DNA of 35,299 nt from Candidatus Gastranaerophilales bacterium (GCA_028689995.1 JAQVCB010000019.1:1-35299); one strand, 5' to 3'; shown: positions 23,336 to 31,756, counted from the first letter of the stretch. Translations and numbers: made by a program. The notes: generated by a model not told the origin, from the letters alone.

Positions 23336-23968
23336 ATGGAAATTTTTGAAGCTATAGAAACAAGGCATTCCGTAAGAAAATTCAAGGCTGATATTCCTCC
23401 AATCGAAGATGTAAAAAAAATAATTAACGCAGCAAGGCTTGCTCCAAGTTCAACAAATGACCAAATGTGGCATTTTATAGTTATATACAACACCAAAGTA
23501 AAAAACAAGATGAAACAGGCGATAATTGAAACCTATGATGAAATTCTCACATGGAAAGAAGCTGAGGGAAAAGAAAGCAAAATTAATTTTTACAAGCAAT
23601 TTTCAGCATTTTTTACGGATGCGCCTGTCAATATTGCTGTTTTAATGGAACCAAAAGAGTCTTTGATGGCTGATATTATGAGAGAAAAAGGGGTCAATGA
23701 AAAGAAAATTTCAAAAATGCGTCCTGATTCGGGATTGTTAAGCATTGGTGCTGCCATAGAAAATCTTTCTCTTGCAGCACATGCACTTGGTTATGGTTCT
23801 TGTTGGCTTACCGCTCCACTTTATGCCTGTAAAAAACTTGAAGAAATTCTTGAAGTTAAATCTCCTTATCAGCTGGTTTCTTTGTTGTGTCTTGGTAAAC
23901 CTGAAAGTCCAGCAATTTTAGGTACACAAAAGAAAGCATTGTCTGAGATAATTACGGTTATTGAGTAA
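23336..23968 (+). CDS. nitroreductase-family flavoprotein
   Basis: The 210-aa cytosolic FMN-dependent oxidoreductase belongs to the nitroreductase superfamily, which uses NAD(P)H to reduce nitro groups, quinones or flavins. The opening IFEAIETRHSVRKFKADIPP carries the FMN-phosphate-binding RHSVRKF. Later SLAAHALGYGSCW and VSLLCLGKPE are the usual C-terminal family features. An insertion around residues 70-120 is longer than in the smallest members. AAAAAGGAG precedes the ATG. It diverges from the vWA gene with only 63 bases between start codons, so the two promoters probably overlap. Substrate unknown. Confidence 0.92.
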   Translation: MEIFEAIETRHSVRKFKADIPPIEDVKKIINAARLAPSSTNDQMWHFIVIYNTKVKNKMKQAIIETYDEILTWKEAEGKESKINFYKQFSAFFTDAPVNIAVLMEPKESLMADIMREKGVNEKKISKMRPDSGLLSIGAAIENLSLAAHALGYGSCWLTAPLYACKKLEEILEVKSPYQLVSLLCLGKPESPAILGTQKKALSEIITVIE

Positions 23969-23980
23969 ATTATAAGTTGG

Positions 23981-24224
23981 AAGTAATCTGATGGAGCGTA
24001 GCGACCGAAGAATTTCAGTTGTATTTATGCTCATGTTTTGGGTTGACGACCCAACCTATTACTTATGCGGTGCGTTGAGTGCATCCTTCAGTGCTTGATT
24101 GCCTCATATTTAAGAAATGTCGGAAGTTTTAGCAATAATGAATCATTTAGTCACAATTCATTAATTAAGAAGCTGTCTTGTTAAAGTTGAATCGCCTTGC
24201 CAAGCAAGCCGCTTGCAACTTTAA
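23981..24224. repeat. structured non-coding region with several short inverted repeats
   Basis: CTGATGGAGCGTAGCGACCG at about 23988 runs into a closing TCAG at 24018; its reverse complement resembles the CTTCGGTCGCTACGCTCC repeats that I recall from many bacteria. TTGGGT-TGACG-ACCCAA follows at 24038-24054, flanked by AAGTAAT/ATTACTT (23981-23987, 24058-24064). TTAAAGTTG (24181-24189) pairs perfectly with 24216-24224, enclosing GCAAGC-C-GCTTGC. No gene is visible in 23969-24361. Confidence 0.5.
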
Positions 24225-24361
24225 CCGCAGTCCAAAAATCGAGCCTGTATTTATATCATAATTTGATTTTTACATTTTTAACCAGATGGCTTCTAATACT
24301 TTGGCAGGATTAATTAATTTTTATCTGGTGTTAATATTCATTTTTAGGGGAGGAATCGAAT

Positions 24362-24826
24362 ATGAGTATTTCAGGAATTGAAGCAAATAATGCTATTAAC
24401 ACATTAAATTTACAAGGTTCAATAAAATCCGGAACCGTCCAAAAAGTTGCTTTGAATGAAATTGCGGATAGTTTTTTAGAGTCTGATGAAACATTGGAGT
24501 TTAAAGAAATTGTTGGTAAATATGATATTAAAAATATGTCCCGAAATGAAGCAAATAAAATGTACAAAGAGTTAATTGACAACAAATTGATAGATTTGAA
24601 AGATATGTTAGTAACTTTTGATCCTACAAGGATTTCCGGTTGGCAGGATGGTGTATCAAGTATTTCCGGTTGGAAAGTAAGTAGCAACCCTGATCAAAAA
24701 ATGAATTTTTTAGAAGGCTTAAAATCGCAGGCTGAATATAATAAAAAATATGGTAATTCAGAATTTCAAAGTCGTTTTGACGAAGCATTGGAATTAGCTG
24801 AAAAAATAAATCATTTTCAATCATAA
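24362..24826 (+). CDS. uncharacterised 154-aa protein
   Basis: I do not recognise a family. The ATG follows an excellent GGGGAGGAATC site. The protein has no signal peptide or membrane helix, is mildly acidic and predicted largely helical, with an N-terminal polar stretch MSISGIEANNAINTLNL. A short tandem motif ISGW-x6-SISGW near residues 91-105 is encoded by an exact 12-bp direct repeat (ATTTCCGGTTGG at 24632 and 24662), 10 codons apart. It stands alone, with a bidirectional terminator after it. The start style, beginning MSISGIE, loosely recalls flagellar or surface-associated proteins, but that is not enough for a call. Confidence 0.8.
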   Translation: MSISGIEANNAINTLNLQGSIKSGTVQKVALNEIADSFLESDETLEFKEIVGKYDIKNMSRNEANKMYKELIDNKLIDLKDMLVTFDPTRISGWQDGVSSISGWKVSSNPDQKMNFLEGLKSQAEYNKKYGNSEFQSRFDEALELAEKINHFQS

Positions 24827-24897
24827 ATTTCAAGTTCAGTTTGAGATTTCATAATTAGGGTATTCTCAACTGTTATAACTTCCCAATTTTATCCAAT

Positions 24898-24929
24898 AAA
24901 AAACGAGGCTTTTTTAACCTCGCTTTTTT
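24898..24929. terminator. bidirectional intrinsic terminator between convergent genes
   Basis: CGAGG (24904-24908) pairs with CCTCG (24918-24922). The stem is extended by an A-run on the left and, after one bulged C, by TTTTTT (24924-24929) on the right. It lies between the stop codons of converging genes at 24826 and 24948. Confidence 0.75.
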
Positions 24930-24947
24930 GAGTCTATTTCTTGGGCT

Positions 24948-25127
24948 TTATTCTAACCCAAGTAATTTCTTGTACCAGGAGAACGCGGCAACTTCTGTTC
25001 CATTGAAAGTTGTTCTCAAACGTTGCTCTGATAAATATCTTTCAAAGTCATCGTTTCCACGATGGGAATCTTTCTCGATTTTTTGATCGAGTAATTTCCC
25101 GGCATCCCTATCAGCTAGAGTCACCAT
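24948..25127 (-). CDS. uncharacterised 59-aa protein
   Basis: The start at 25127 is set by AAGGAG 8 bases upstream; a longer reading to 25220 would include that site inside the protein. The sequence is charged and helical (MVTLADRDAGKLLDQKIEK, then DDFERYLSEQRLRTT) with an aromatic C-terminus (AAFSWYKKLLGLE). No known domain. It shares a terminator with the convergent 154-aa gene. Small, but the ribosome site and codon use make it credible. Confidence 0.7.
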   Translation of the reverse strand: MVTLADRDAGKLLDQKIEKDSHRGNDDFERYLSEQRLRTTFNGTEVAAFSWYKKLLGLE

Positions 25128-25380
25128 AAATAAATCTCCTTCTGATTTAAAAAGTTTTGAACTTCCTGAAAAAAATTTGTCTGAGGATTTTCGTGTAACT
25201 ATAACACAAATTAATTTCACTTACCAGTCTATATAAATAAAAACTTATTGGAGAAAAAAGTTGCTAGTAAAAGTCAATTGTTTTATGTAAATTTTTGTAA
25301 ATTTTTTACAAATTGCTAATATAATAAAAGTTTATTCTGATTTTTTATATATAAATACTATATGTTTAAATGAACTTAAT

Positions 25381-25938
25381 TTAGCATTTTGCAAGTGTTA
25401 AATTCTTTACAAATTCTGCACCTGATTCAAGAGCCTTCCTGTTTATAGCGATAAGATTCGCTTTGCTTGGAGGCAGGACTTTTGCAAGAGCTGACAGAAT
25501 ATTTTCAAATTTAACAACTCTGGTTTTTTCAACTAACGCTCCCAGAGCTACCATATTTGCACATCTTGGTTCTCCAAGATTTTTAGCAATATCAGTTACC
25601 GGAATAAAAATGTAGTTTATATCTTTTCTTGAAGGCTTTTCTTCAACTATTGAAGAATTAACGATTAAATTTCCGTCAGGTTTGATTTTATGTTCAAATT
25701 TTAACATTGAAGGAGTATTTAAAGCGATTACATTTAGTGGATTTTCGATGTATGGAGATGCAATTTCATCTTCAGAAATATTAACTGAACAGTTTGCGGT
25801 ACCGCCTCTCATTTCTCCACCGTAAGCAGGAATCCATGTGGTATTTTTACCTTCAATTATGGCTGAATATGCCAGAGTTACACCTGTTAACAGTACACCT
25901 TGTCCACCGAAACCGGAAACAATAAGATCCATTTCCAT
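25381..25938 (-). CDS. korC: 2-oxoacid:ferredoxin oxidoreductase, gamma subunit
   Basis: Gamma subunit of a CoA-dependent 2-oxoacid:ferredoxin oxidoreductase. The 185-aa protein opens MDLIVSGFGGQGVLLTGVTL, the hallmark of the family, followed by the conserved YGGEMRGGTANCSV and, late, ANMVALGALV. The gamma chain contributes to CoA binding and to the alpha-beta-gamma interface. Its start codon ATG touches the stop of the beta-subunit gene (shared base 25938), consistent with translational coupling. It is the last gene of the D-A-B-C operon. Confidence 0.93.
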   Translation of the reverse strand: MEMDLIVSGFGGQGVLLTGVTLAYSAIIEGKNTTWIPAYGGEMRGGTANCSVNISEDEIASPYIENPLNVIALNTPSMLKFEHKIKPDGNLIVNSSIVEEKPSRKDINYIFIPVTDIAKNLGEPRCANMVALGALVEKTRVVKFENILSALAKVLPPSKANLIAINRKALESGAEFVKNLTLAKC

Positions 25939-26693
25939 TATTTAAGCTCCTTTGAATTGTCTTTAAGAATACCGAGCGGAAATATTGGATACATTTCCTT
26001 TCTAACTCGTTCATGTGCATCTTTTGGTGTCATATGCCAGTTTGTAGGACATATTGATAATATTTCAACAAAACTGAGTCCTAAACCTGAAATCTGAATT
26101 TCAAAAGCTTTTTTAATTGCTTTTTTAGCTTTCATAATTTGAGCCGGGCTGTCTAATGAAACTCTTGCTACATAGACAGCGCCTTCGCAGTTTGTCATCA
26201 TTTCGGCTATCTTTAGGGGAAAGCCTGTTAACTCAGATTTTCTGCCTTTTGGAGTTGTTGTTGTTACCTGACCTAAAAGGGTAGTTGGTCCTGCCTGACC
26301 GCCGGTCATTCCATAAGTAGTATTATTTATACAAATTGTTGTTATTTTTTCGCCTCTTGATGCGGCATGAAGTGACTCACCAAGACCAATAGATCCAAGA
26401 TCACCGTCCCCCTGATATGTAAAGACAACTTTATCTGGTTTTGATCTTTTAATTCCTGTTGCCACTGCTAATGCTCTACCGTGGGGAGATTCGGCAACAT
26501 CAACATTAAAATAATGATTGAGAAAGACTGAACATCCCACTGATGCAGCAGCTATTGTTTTTTCCCTGACTTTAAGCTCATCCAGCACTTCTGCAATTAG
26601 TCTGATTGCTACTCCATGATCGCAGCCAGGACAAAATGAATAATTATAATTATCTTTTATGCTTTCCGGCTTTTTAAATACTAGAGTTTCCAT
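25938..26693 (-). CDS. korB: 2-oxoacid:ferredoxin oxidoreductase, beta (TPP-binding) subunit
   Basis: Binds thiamine diphosphate and, probably, a proximal [4Fe-4S] cluster. The 251-aa protein has the TPP motif QGDGDLGSIGLGE (94-106) ending in the Asn-rich INNTTYGMTGGQ (122-133). CPGCDHG (21-27) and SVGCSVF (51-57) supply the Cys ligands seen in related enzymes. Together with the alpha subunit it decarboxylates the 2-oxoacid and passes electrons toward the ferredoxin-like subunit. It follows the alpha gene by 18 bases. Confidence 0.94.
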   Translation of the reverse strand: METLVFKKPESIKDNYNYSFCPGCDHGVAIRLIAEVLDELKVREKTIAAASVGCSVFLNHYFNVDVAESPHGRALAVATGIKRSKPDKVVFTYQGDGDLGSIGLGESLHAASRGEKITTICINNTTYGMTGGQAGPTTLLGQVTTTTPKGRKSELTGFPLKIAEMMTNCEGAVYVARVSLDSPAQIMKAKKAIKKAFEIQISGLGLSFVEILSICPTNWHMTPKDAHERVRKEMYPIFPLGILKDNSKELK

Positions 26694-26711
26694 TTATAAA
26701 CCTCATATTTA

Positions 26712-27800
26712 TTAATGTATTGATCCTGTTAAGTTATTTATCTTTATGTCATCAATTAATTTTATAATGTTTTCATATATTTCAGATACAGTAGGAACAG
26801 TTCCGCTGGGCTTCCCAAGAAATCTGACCGGACATTTTCCGTTAACTGCCAGTTGAACATCTTCCAGCATTTGTCCCATATTCATCTCAATATCAAGGAA
26901 AATTTTTGCGTTGTTAGCAACTTCATTAAGTTCTTTTTTAGGGAACGGAACTAAAGAAATCGGTCTAAAAAGTCCAACTTTAAGACCATTTTCTCTTGCA
27001 TGTTTTACAGCTGATTTTGCAATTCTTGCGGCGCTGCCGAAAGCGGTTATAACCAGATCTGCATCATCAACGTACAAAGTTTCGTAGGCTACTTCATTTT
27101 GGGAAATGGTTTTATATTTAATAAATAAATTACGAACATTATCTTCCATTCCGCAGTCATCCATATGTAAGGAACCTATCCATCGGGGATCCCTATTTTT
27201 AGCACCAGATAGGGACCACTCATGAACATTTATTTCAGGATATGGGTATTCCATAAATTCTACCGGTTCCATCATTTGTCCAAGAATACCGTCAGCAAGA
27301 ATAATTACTGGAGTTCTGTACTTTTGAGACAGATAAAAGGCTTTATAAGTTAAATCTACAGCTTCCTGTATTGTGGAAGGTGCAAGTGCAATTACTTTGT
27401 AGTCACCATTACCACCACCTTTTACAGTCTGGAAATAGTCACCTTGGGAAGGAGTAATGTTTCCAAGTCCAGGACCAGCTCTCATAACACTAACAATTAC
27501 TGCCGGAATTTGGCTTGCAGCCATATATGAAATACTTTCCTGCATAAGTGCTATACCGCATGAAGATGATGATGTCATAGCTTTTGTTCCTGTTGTACCT
27601 GCTCCAAGTAGCATGTTAATAGCAGCTAACTCGCTTTCGGCAGGAATAAATACGCGATCAAGTTCAGGGAGTTTCGCACTTAAATATTCGCCGATTTCAC
27701 TTTGTGGAGTAATAGGATAACCAAAATAACATTGACATCCGGCTTTGACGGCTGCTTCAGCTATTGCATGATTTCCTTTCATTAAAACTTTATCACTCAT
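26712..27800 (-). CDS. korA: 2-oxoacid:ferredoxin oxidoreductase, alpha subunit (VorB/KorA-like)
   Basis: The 362-aa alpha chain forms the TPP-pyrimidine side of the active site. MKGNHAIAEAAVKAGCQCYF (7-26) and GYPITPQSEIGEYLS are typical, followed by ESELAAINMLLGAGTTG with the catalytic-type Glu. The sequence start (SDKVLMKGN-AIAEAA) is closest in style to subunits labelled VorB (branched-chain 2-oxoacid) in databases, though 2-oxoglutarate (KorA) enzymes look very similar, so substrate is unresolved. It begins 2 bases after the ferredoxin gene. The four-subunit form with a separate small ferredoxin differs from the single-chain pyruvate:ferredoxin oxidoreductase. Confidence 0.92.
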   Translation of the reverse strand: MSDKVLMKGNHAIAEAAVKAGCQCYFGYPITPQSEIGEYLSAKLPELDRVFIPAESELAAINMLLGAGTTGTKAMTSSSSCGIALMQESISYMAASQIPAVIVSVMRAGPGLGNITPSQGDYFQTVKGGGNGDYKVIALAPSTIQEAVDLTYKAFYLSQKYRTPVIILADGILGQMMEPVEFMEYPYPEINVHEWSLSGAKNRDPRWIGSLHMDDCGMEDNVRNLFIKYKTISQNEVAYETLYVDDADLVITAFGSAARIAKSAVKHARENGLKVGLFRPISLVPFPKKELNEVANNAKIFLDIEMNMGQMLEDVQLAVNGKCPVRFLGKPSGTVPTVSEIYENIIKLIDDIKINNLTGSIH

Positions 27801-27802
27801 TC

Positions 27803-28012
27803 TTATTTATAAACCTCTTTTATTGCTATATCAGGGCATCTTTGAGCACATATAGCACAACCTATGCATTCATTTTTTTCTTCTTTGAAATGTGCTGGAT
27901 AATAACCGTTCTTATTAATATTTTTATCTACTTCCAGCATGTTTTTTGGACATGCATCTATACATAATAAGCAACCTTTGCATTTTTGTTTGTCTATAAC
28001 TACTCTTGCCAT
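27803..28012 (-). CDS. korD: 2[4Fe-4S] ferredoxin-type subunit of the 2-oxoacid oxidoreductase
   Basis: The 69-aa delta subunit carries electrons from the beta-subunit cluster to external ferredoxin. Two complete CxxCxxCxxxCP motifs are present: C11, C14, C17, C21 and C49, C52, C55, C59. The spacer between the halves (28-47, with NGYYPAHF) is typical of the KorD/VorD/PorD family. It is the first gene of the operon, with GCAGGAG upstream of the ATG. Confidence 0.95.
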   Translation of the reverse strand: MARVVIDKQKCKGCLLCIDACPKNMLEVDKNINKNGYYPAHFKEEKNECIGCAICAQRCPDIAIKEVYK

Positions 28013-28041
28013 TATATACTCCTGCTTATTTTTAAATTATT

Positions 28042-28081
28042 GCTAACTTTAGTTAGTATTAGAGTTAGTTTATCATGACAA
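28042..28081 (-). promoter_or_regulatory. possible operator/promoter of the korDABC operon
   Basis: On the minus strand, TTGTCA (28081-28076) lies 17 bases before a weak TACTAA. ACTAACT occurs twice and AGTTAG once inverted in 28042-28069 (palindrome CTAACTTTAGTTAG at 28043-28056), overlapping the -10 area. The spacing suits a repressor site, but the -10 is poor. Confidence 0.35.
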
Positions 28082-28375
28082 TTTCAGTTTTTGAACTGGA
28101 AAAATTAACGAAATTAACTAAAAAAAATATTAAAAAATAATTAATTTATTATCTTTGGGTTAAAATTTATTTTTAAAAATATCGGTTTTACAGGTGTTTT
28201 AACGATGTTTTCTAGTAAAATTTTTTGAATATATTCTTTAAAACATAACTTAATTAAAAATTGCTTATAATTTACAGAATTTAACATTAAAGACAGAGGC
28301 GAATTCAAGAAACAATAGAAATTCTTTCTAATTTTGTTATTAATTCAGCTCATTGGTTTGTTTTTTGGGCTTTAA
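28082..28375. other. AT-rich non-coding stretch
   Basis: No ORF with a ribosome site, no strong hairpin and no repeat recognised on either strand. Confidence 0.5.
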
Positions 28376-28380
28376 ATTTA

Positions 28381-28664
28381 AAAGACTGATGCATAACTAT
28401 CAAAATATCTTTTTTTATATCCAGCATACAGCCGCTACGATCAGGCAAAGCACTGAATAAGTTTTTAAAAGTAAAACTCATCGTTTCATTTTTAACGCTC
28501 CTACTTCGCTTGTTCTGTACAGCTTACAATTGAACTAGTCACGAAAAGCTTGCACTGCCTGTTAATCACAGCCATTTTTACTTTTTTCATCTCCGCATTG
28601 CTTTTACAAGGGTCGACCGCAAATTTTAACTTTTTAACAAAAATTATAGTTATGCATCGGTCTT
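28381..28664 (+). mobile_element. MITE-like element, 284 bp, with terminal inverted repeats
   Basis: AAAGACTGATGCATAACTAT (28381-28400) and its inverted counterpart ATAGTTATGCATCGGTCTT (28646-28664) match at 18 of 19 paired positions. ATTTA occurs immediately outside both ends (28376-28380 and 28665-28669), like a 5-bp target duplication. There is no ORF. Internal sequence recurs, in part and diverged, at about 2233-2383, 3900-3975 and 8252-8372. The transposase that would move it is not in the window. Confidence 0.72.
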
Positions 28665-28686
28665 ATTTATATCTGTTCGATTCAGG

Positions 28687-28733
28687 AAAATAAAATAAGG
28701 ACACAAATCTGCGTCCTTATTTTATTTTTTTTT
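28687..28733. terminator. 16-bp perfect hairpin terminator downstream of the HD-GYP gene
   Basis: AAAATAAAATAAGGAC (28687-28702) pairs perfectly with 28713-28728 around a 10-nt loop. Both sides are A/T-rich, so on the minus strand the GTCCTTATTTTATTTT end follows the stem base, 27 bases or more after the response-regulator stop. It can act in both directions. Confidence 0.8.
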
Positions 28734-28760
28734 AAAAGCAATTAAACTAAATAATACATA

Positions 28761-29768
28761 TTAATCTTGTGAATTGTCATTGGCTTCAATTTTATCAACT
28801 TCCTGTATGGACTTATCTATTATAGCTAAAAAGGCATCTACTATTGTCCCATCAAATTGAGTGCCAACTTCTTTTTTAATTTCTTCCTTCGCTACCTCAT
28901 GAGTTACAGCTTTTCTATAAGCTCTATCTGAGACAATACCGTCATAAGCATCAGCTACTGCTATAATTCTCGCACAAATTGGGATTTCTTCACCTACAAG
29001 TCCAAACGGATAACCTTTTCCATCAAAACGTTCATGATGAGTTCTAACAATATGTACAACGGATTCAAGCTGTTTAATTTCTTCTAATATTTTTACTCCT
29101 GTATTTACGTGTTTTTTTATAATTTCAAATTCCTCAGATTCTAGCATTTCGGTTTTATTTAATATTGTTTCCGATATGCCGATCATGCCAATATCGTGCA
29201 GCATTCCAGCCAGTTCAAGTTCACTTAGTAAGTGATCAGATAAATTAAGATATTTTCCAATTTCAAGTGCATAATAAGTAACTCTTTTGCTTCTTCCTGA
29301 AGTATACGGATCTTTTGCATCAAGAGCTTCTGTAATAGCTGTTATAGTTCCTGAAAACAAATCCTTAAGATCCACTGTTAACTGTTGATTATCATTATTT
29401 AACTGATACAGTTCAAGAGAAGCATCCACTACGTTGATTAAATCTTCAGGAACCCAGGGTTTTTTGATATACCTATGAATTTTTACTGTATTTATTGCAT
29501 TTATTATTGCATTTGCGTCAGCATATCCTGTTATTAATATTCTGACAGAATTAGGTGATATCTCCATACTTTGCCTTAAAAATTCAACCCCTTCCATTTC
29601 AGGCATTCTCTGATCTGAAATAATTAAATCAATTTTATTATTTTTTAAAATATCAAGAGCTTCCGACCCGGTTTTTACCGCGAAGGCATTATATTTTTTT
29701 CTAAAAGTCCTCATAAATAACTGAAGATTATTTTCTTCGTCATCTACAACTAAAATATTGTAACTCAT
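28761..29768 (-). CDS. response regulator with HD-GYP c-di-GMP phosphodiesterase domain
   Basis: The 335-aa protein joins a CheY-like receiver (1-120; acidic pocket D9/D10, phosphoacceptor D52 in IISDQRMP, Lys102-103 in YIKKPW) to an HD-GYP domain (about 135-325). The HD-GYP motifs are intact: HD at 191-192 in MLHDIGMIG and HHERFDGKGYP at 244-254, then D273 in VADAYDG. Such enzymes break c-di-GMP to GMP and usually favour motility. The ATG overlaps the stop of the histidine kinase gene by 4 bases (ATGA), so the two form a translationally coupled pair and the kinase is the likely phosphodonor. Confidence 0.94.
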   Translation of the reverse strand: MSYNILVVDDEENNLQLFMRTFRKKYNAFAVKTGSEALDILKNNKIDLIISDQRMPEMEGVEFLRQSMEISPNSVRILITGYADANAIINAINTVKIHRYIKKPWVPEDLINVVDASLELYQLNNDNQQLTVDLKDLFSGTITAITEALDAKDPYTSGRSKRVTYYALEIGKYLNLSDHLLSELELAGMLHDIGMIGISETILNKTEMLESEEFEIIKKHVNTGVKILEEIKQLESVVHIVRTHHERFDGKGYPFGLVGEEIPICARIIAVADAYDGIVSDRAYRKAVTHEVAKEEIKKEVGTQFDGTIVDAFLAIIDKSIQEVDKIEANDNSQD

Positions 29769-31420
29769 AAATTAGATGTTTCCTGAATTATATTCTCTTT
29801 ATCATTCCATTTGAGAGGAAATGTCAGAATAAATTTTGTTCCTTTCCCCTCTTCACTTTCTACTACAATATTACCATTATGTTTTTTTATAATCTTGTAA
29901 GAAATTGACAAACCTAAACCAGTACCTTCTCCAACAGGTTTAGTTGTAAAAAACGGATCAAATATTTTTGAAAGATGATCTTTATCAATTCCAGAACCGT
30001 TATCTTCAATAATTATAGCAACACTATTATTCTCAGTATAGGTTTTAATGTAAATATCTCCATTTTCCTTTACTGCCTGTACTGCATTATCCAGAATGTT
30101 CATAAAAACCTGATTTAACTGACCTGCATAACATGATAACTTTGGAATATTGCCATATTCTTTATGTATAACAACTTTATTCTTAATTTTATGATGGAGT
30201 ATATTTAAAGTACTGTCAATTCCTTCATGAATATCGACTTCTTTAATCATAGCCTCATCGAGCCTGGAAAAGTTTTTTAAATCAAGAATAATTTGTTTAC
30301 ATCTTTCTGCCCCATCCTGACAACTTTTAATAAGTGCTGGTAAATCTTCTAAAATAAACTTATATTCAAGGTCTTCTTTCACCTGATTAATTTTTTCATT
30401 ATCTTCATTGGATAAAGCTGCACTTATTTCTTCGTAACCCTGAATTATTTTAATAAGATCTCCCGAATAATTCTTGAAATGAGATAAATTTCCATAGATA
30501 AAATTAATTGGATTATTGAGTTCATGCGCAAGTCCTGCTGTAAGCTGTCCTAATGAAGACATTTTCTCATTTTGAACCAAAAGTGATTGAGCTTCTTTTA
30601 ACTCACCATATGCATTTTCCAGTTGATCATTTTTACTTATCAGTTCGTTTGTGCGTTCTTCTACCTGCTGTTCTAATGATGAATAAAGATTATCAAGTTT
30701 TTCAGCCATATTATTGAAAGCACTTGCGAGTCTTCCAATTTCTTCATATGAAGAAATATTTGATCTAAAACTTAAATTCCCGTTTGAAAATTCTTCTGCA
30801 CCGCGTGCAAGTTCCTTAATAGGTTTTGTTAGTGATCTAGCTAATATCCTTGCTAAAAGAAAACCAAATATAATAAAGTTTAGAAGAAGGAACATGTTCC
30901 CTTTTAGAATAATTTCAATTAATTTACTCAGAGAATTATTTGTATAAAAATAAGTTTTAATAATATATTTACCATCTGTTTTAATAGTTTCTTTAATATT
31001 TTCAGGGTTTATCTGCCTGAAATTTTTATTATAAACTATATTCATATTTGGATTATTGATTTCTAGCGGAGTACCTACAATTTCGTTTATGCTTGCCCAT
31101 ATATATTTATTAGATTTTTTATCAATAATTCCGACAAACAAAACAAGATTATTCTTAATTAGTTGATTTGTAATATAGTCTATATTATCGAATTTCTTAT
31201 CTTTTAAATCTTGTTTTGCATTTTCATAAATTGAATTTGTCAGAGTATTATAATAAATATCATTGTCTTTTTGGTACTGACTAATTATTGCAAAACTTGA
31301 ATAAATATTAAAACCTGATACAAAAAACGAAGTCATAAAAATAGAAATACTTATAATAAAAGTAAATCTGTCAACTAGACTTTGTTTTCGTTTCTTTGTA
31401 ATTTGATCAATTAACTTCAT
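29765..31420 (-). CDS. membrane sensor histidine kinase
   Basis: A 551-aa kinase. Residues about 15-45 form TM1, about 50-165 an extracytoplasmic sensor region of sCache/PAS size, about 165-193 TM2, then HAMP (about 190-245), a coiled coil (about 245-285) and the HisKA/HATPase core. The phosphoacceptor is H299 in LTAGLAHELNNPINF. N, G1 and G2 boxes read NILDNAVQAV, IEDNGSGI and GEGTGLGLSI. I use the ATG at 31420, 8 bases after GGTGG; a GTG four codons earlier lies within that site. Its gene overlaps the HD-GYP regulator gene. The signal sensed is unknown. Confidence 0.94.
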   Translation of the reverse strand: MKLIDQITKKRKQSLVDRFTFIISISIFMTSFFVSGFNIYSSFAIISQYQKDNDIYYNTLTNSIYENAKQDLKDKKFDNIDYITNQLIKNNLVLFVGIIDKKSNKYIWASINEIVGTPLEINNPNMNIVYNKNFRQINPENIKETIKTDGKYIIKTYFYTNNSLSKLIEIILKGNMFLLLNFIIFGFLLARILARSLTKPIKELARGAEEFSNGNLSFRSNISSYEEIGRLASAFNNMAEKLDNLYSSLEQQVEERTNELISKNDQLENAYGELKEAQSLLVQNEKMSSLGQLTAGLAHELNNPINFIYGNLSHFKNYSGDLIKIIQGYEEISAALSNEDNEKINQVKEDLEYKFILEDLPALIKSCQDGAERCKQIILDLKNFSRLDEAMIKEVDIHEGIDSTLNILHHKIKNKVVIHKEYGNIPKLSCYAGQLNQVFMNILDNAVQAVKENGDIYIKTYTENNSVAIIIEDNGSGIDKDHLSKIFDPFFTTKPVGEGTGLGLSISYKIIKKHNGNIVVESEEGKGTKFILTFPLKWNDKENIIQETSNL

Positions 31421-31450
31421 TATATTTACCACCTTCCAGCATTTCTTAGG

Positions 31451-31756
31451 CTAATCAACATCATTAATAGTATTTAAATCGTTAACTAACAGATCATCAA
31501 TTAAAAGATCTGCATTTTTATTTTGTTTTACAAATTTTTCAGACTTTTTATGGGGTGTTTCAAAAATTTTTCCAATTGAATAGCCAAGAAAACCTGCCAC
31601 TATACTACCTAATAAAGCAAGCTTTAAGGCATATAAAACTGTATCATAATCCAATGACATTGCCTTTATTAACACAATTGAACCGACGGTTAATAATGTA
31701 AAACTTGATAAAATACCTGCAAACTTATTAGCTAATTTAATGACATTCACCCCCAT
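31451..31756 (-). CDS. small membrane protein in the flagellar cluster
   Basis: The 101-aa protein has two hydrophobic segments (about 12-30 and 40-62, the latter with ALLGSIVAGFLGYSIGKIF) and a charged, cytosolic C-terminal tail rich in Lys then Asp/Asn (HKKSEKFVKQNKNADLLIDD). No family recognised. Its start overlaps the end of the PilZ gene by 20 bases; a GTG two codons in is an alternative start. Position between a PilZ protein and a sensor kinase in an flhBA cluster suggests a flagellum- or signalling-linked role, by context only. Confidence 0.72.
   Translation of the reverse strand: MGVNVIKLANKFAGILSSFTLLTVGSIVLIKAMSLDYDTVLYALKLALLGSIVAGFLGYSIGKIFETPHKKSEKFVKQNKNADLLIDDLLVNDLNTINDVD

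Noticed and set aside
23273-23368. Upstream extension of the vWA protein (32 extra residues)
   Set aside because: It would overlap the divergent nitroreductase gene and contains the AGGAGG ribosome site of the shorter form.
25128-25220. N-terminal extension of the 59-aa protein to 90 aa
   Set aside because: The AAGGAG for the ATG at 25127 lies inside this extension, and the extra residues have no ribosome site of their own.
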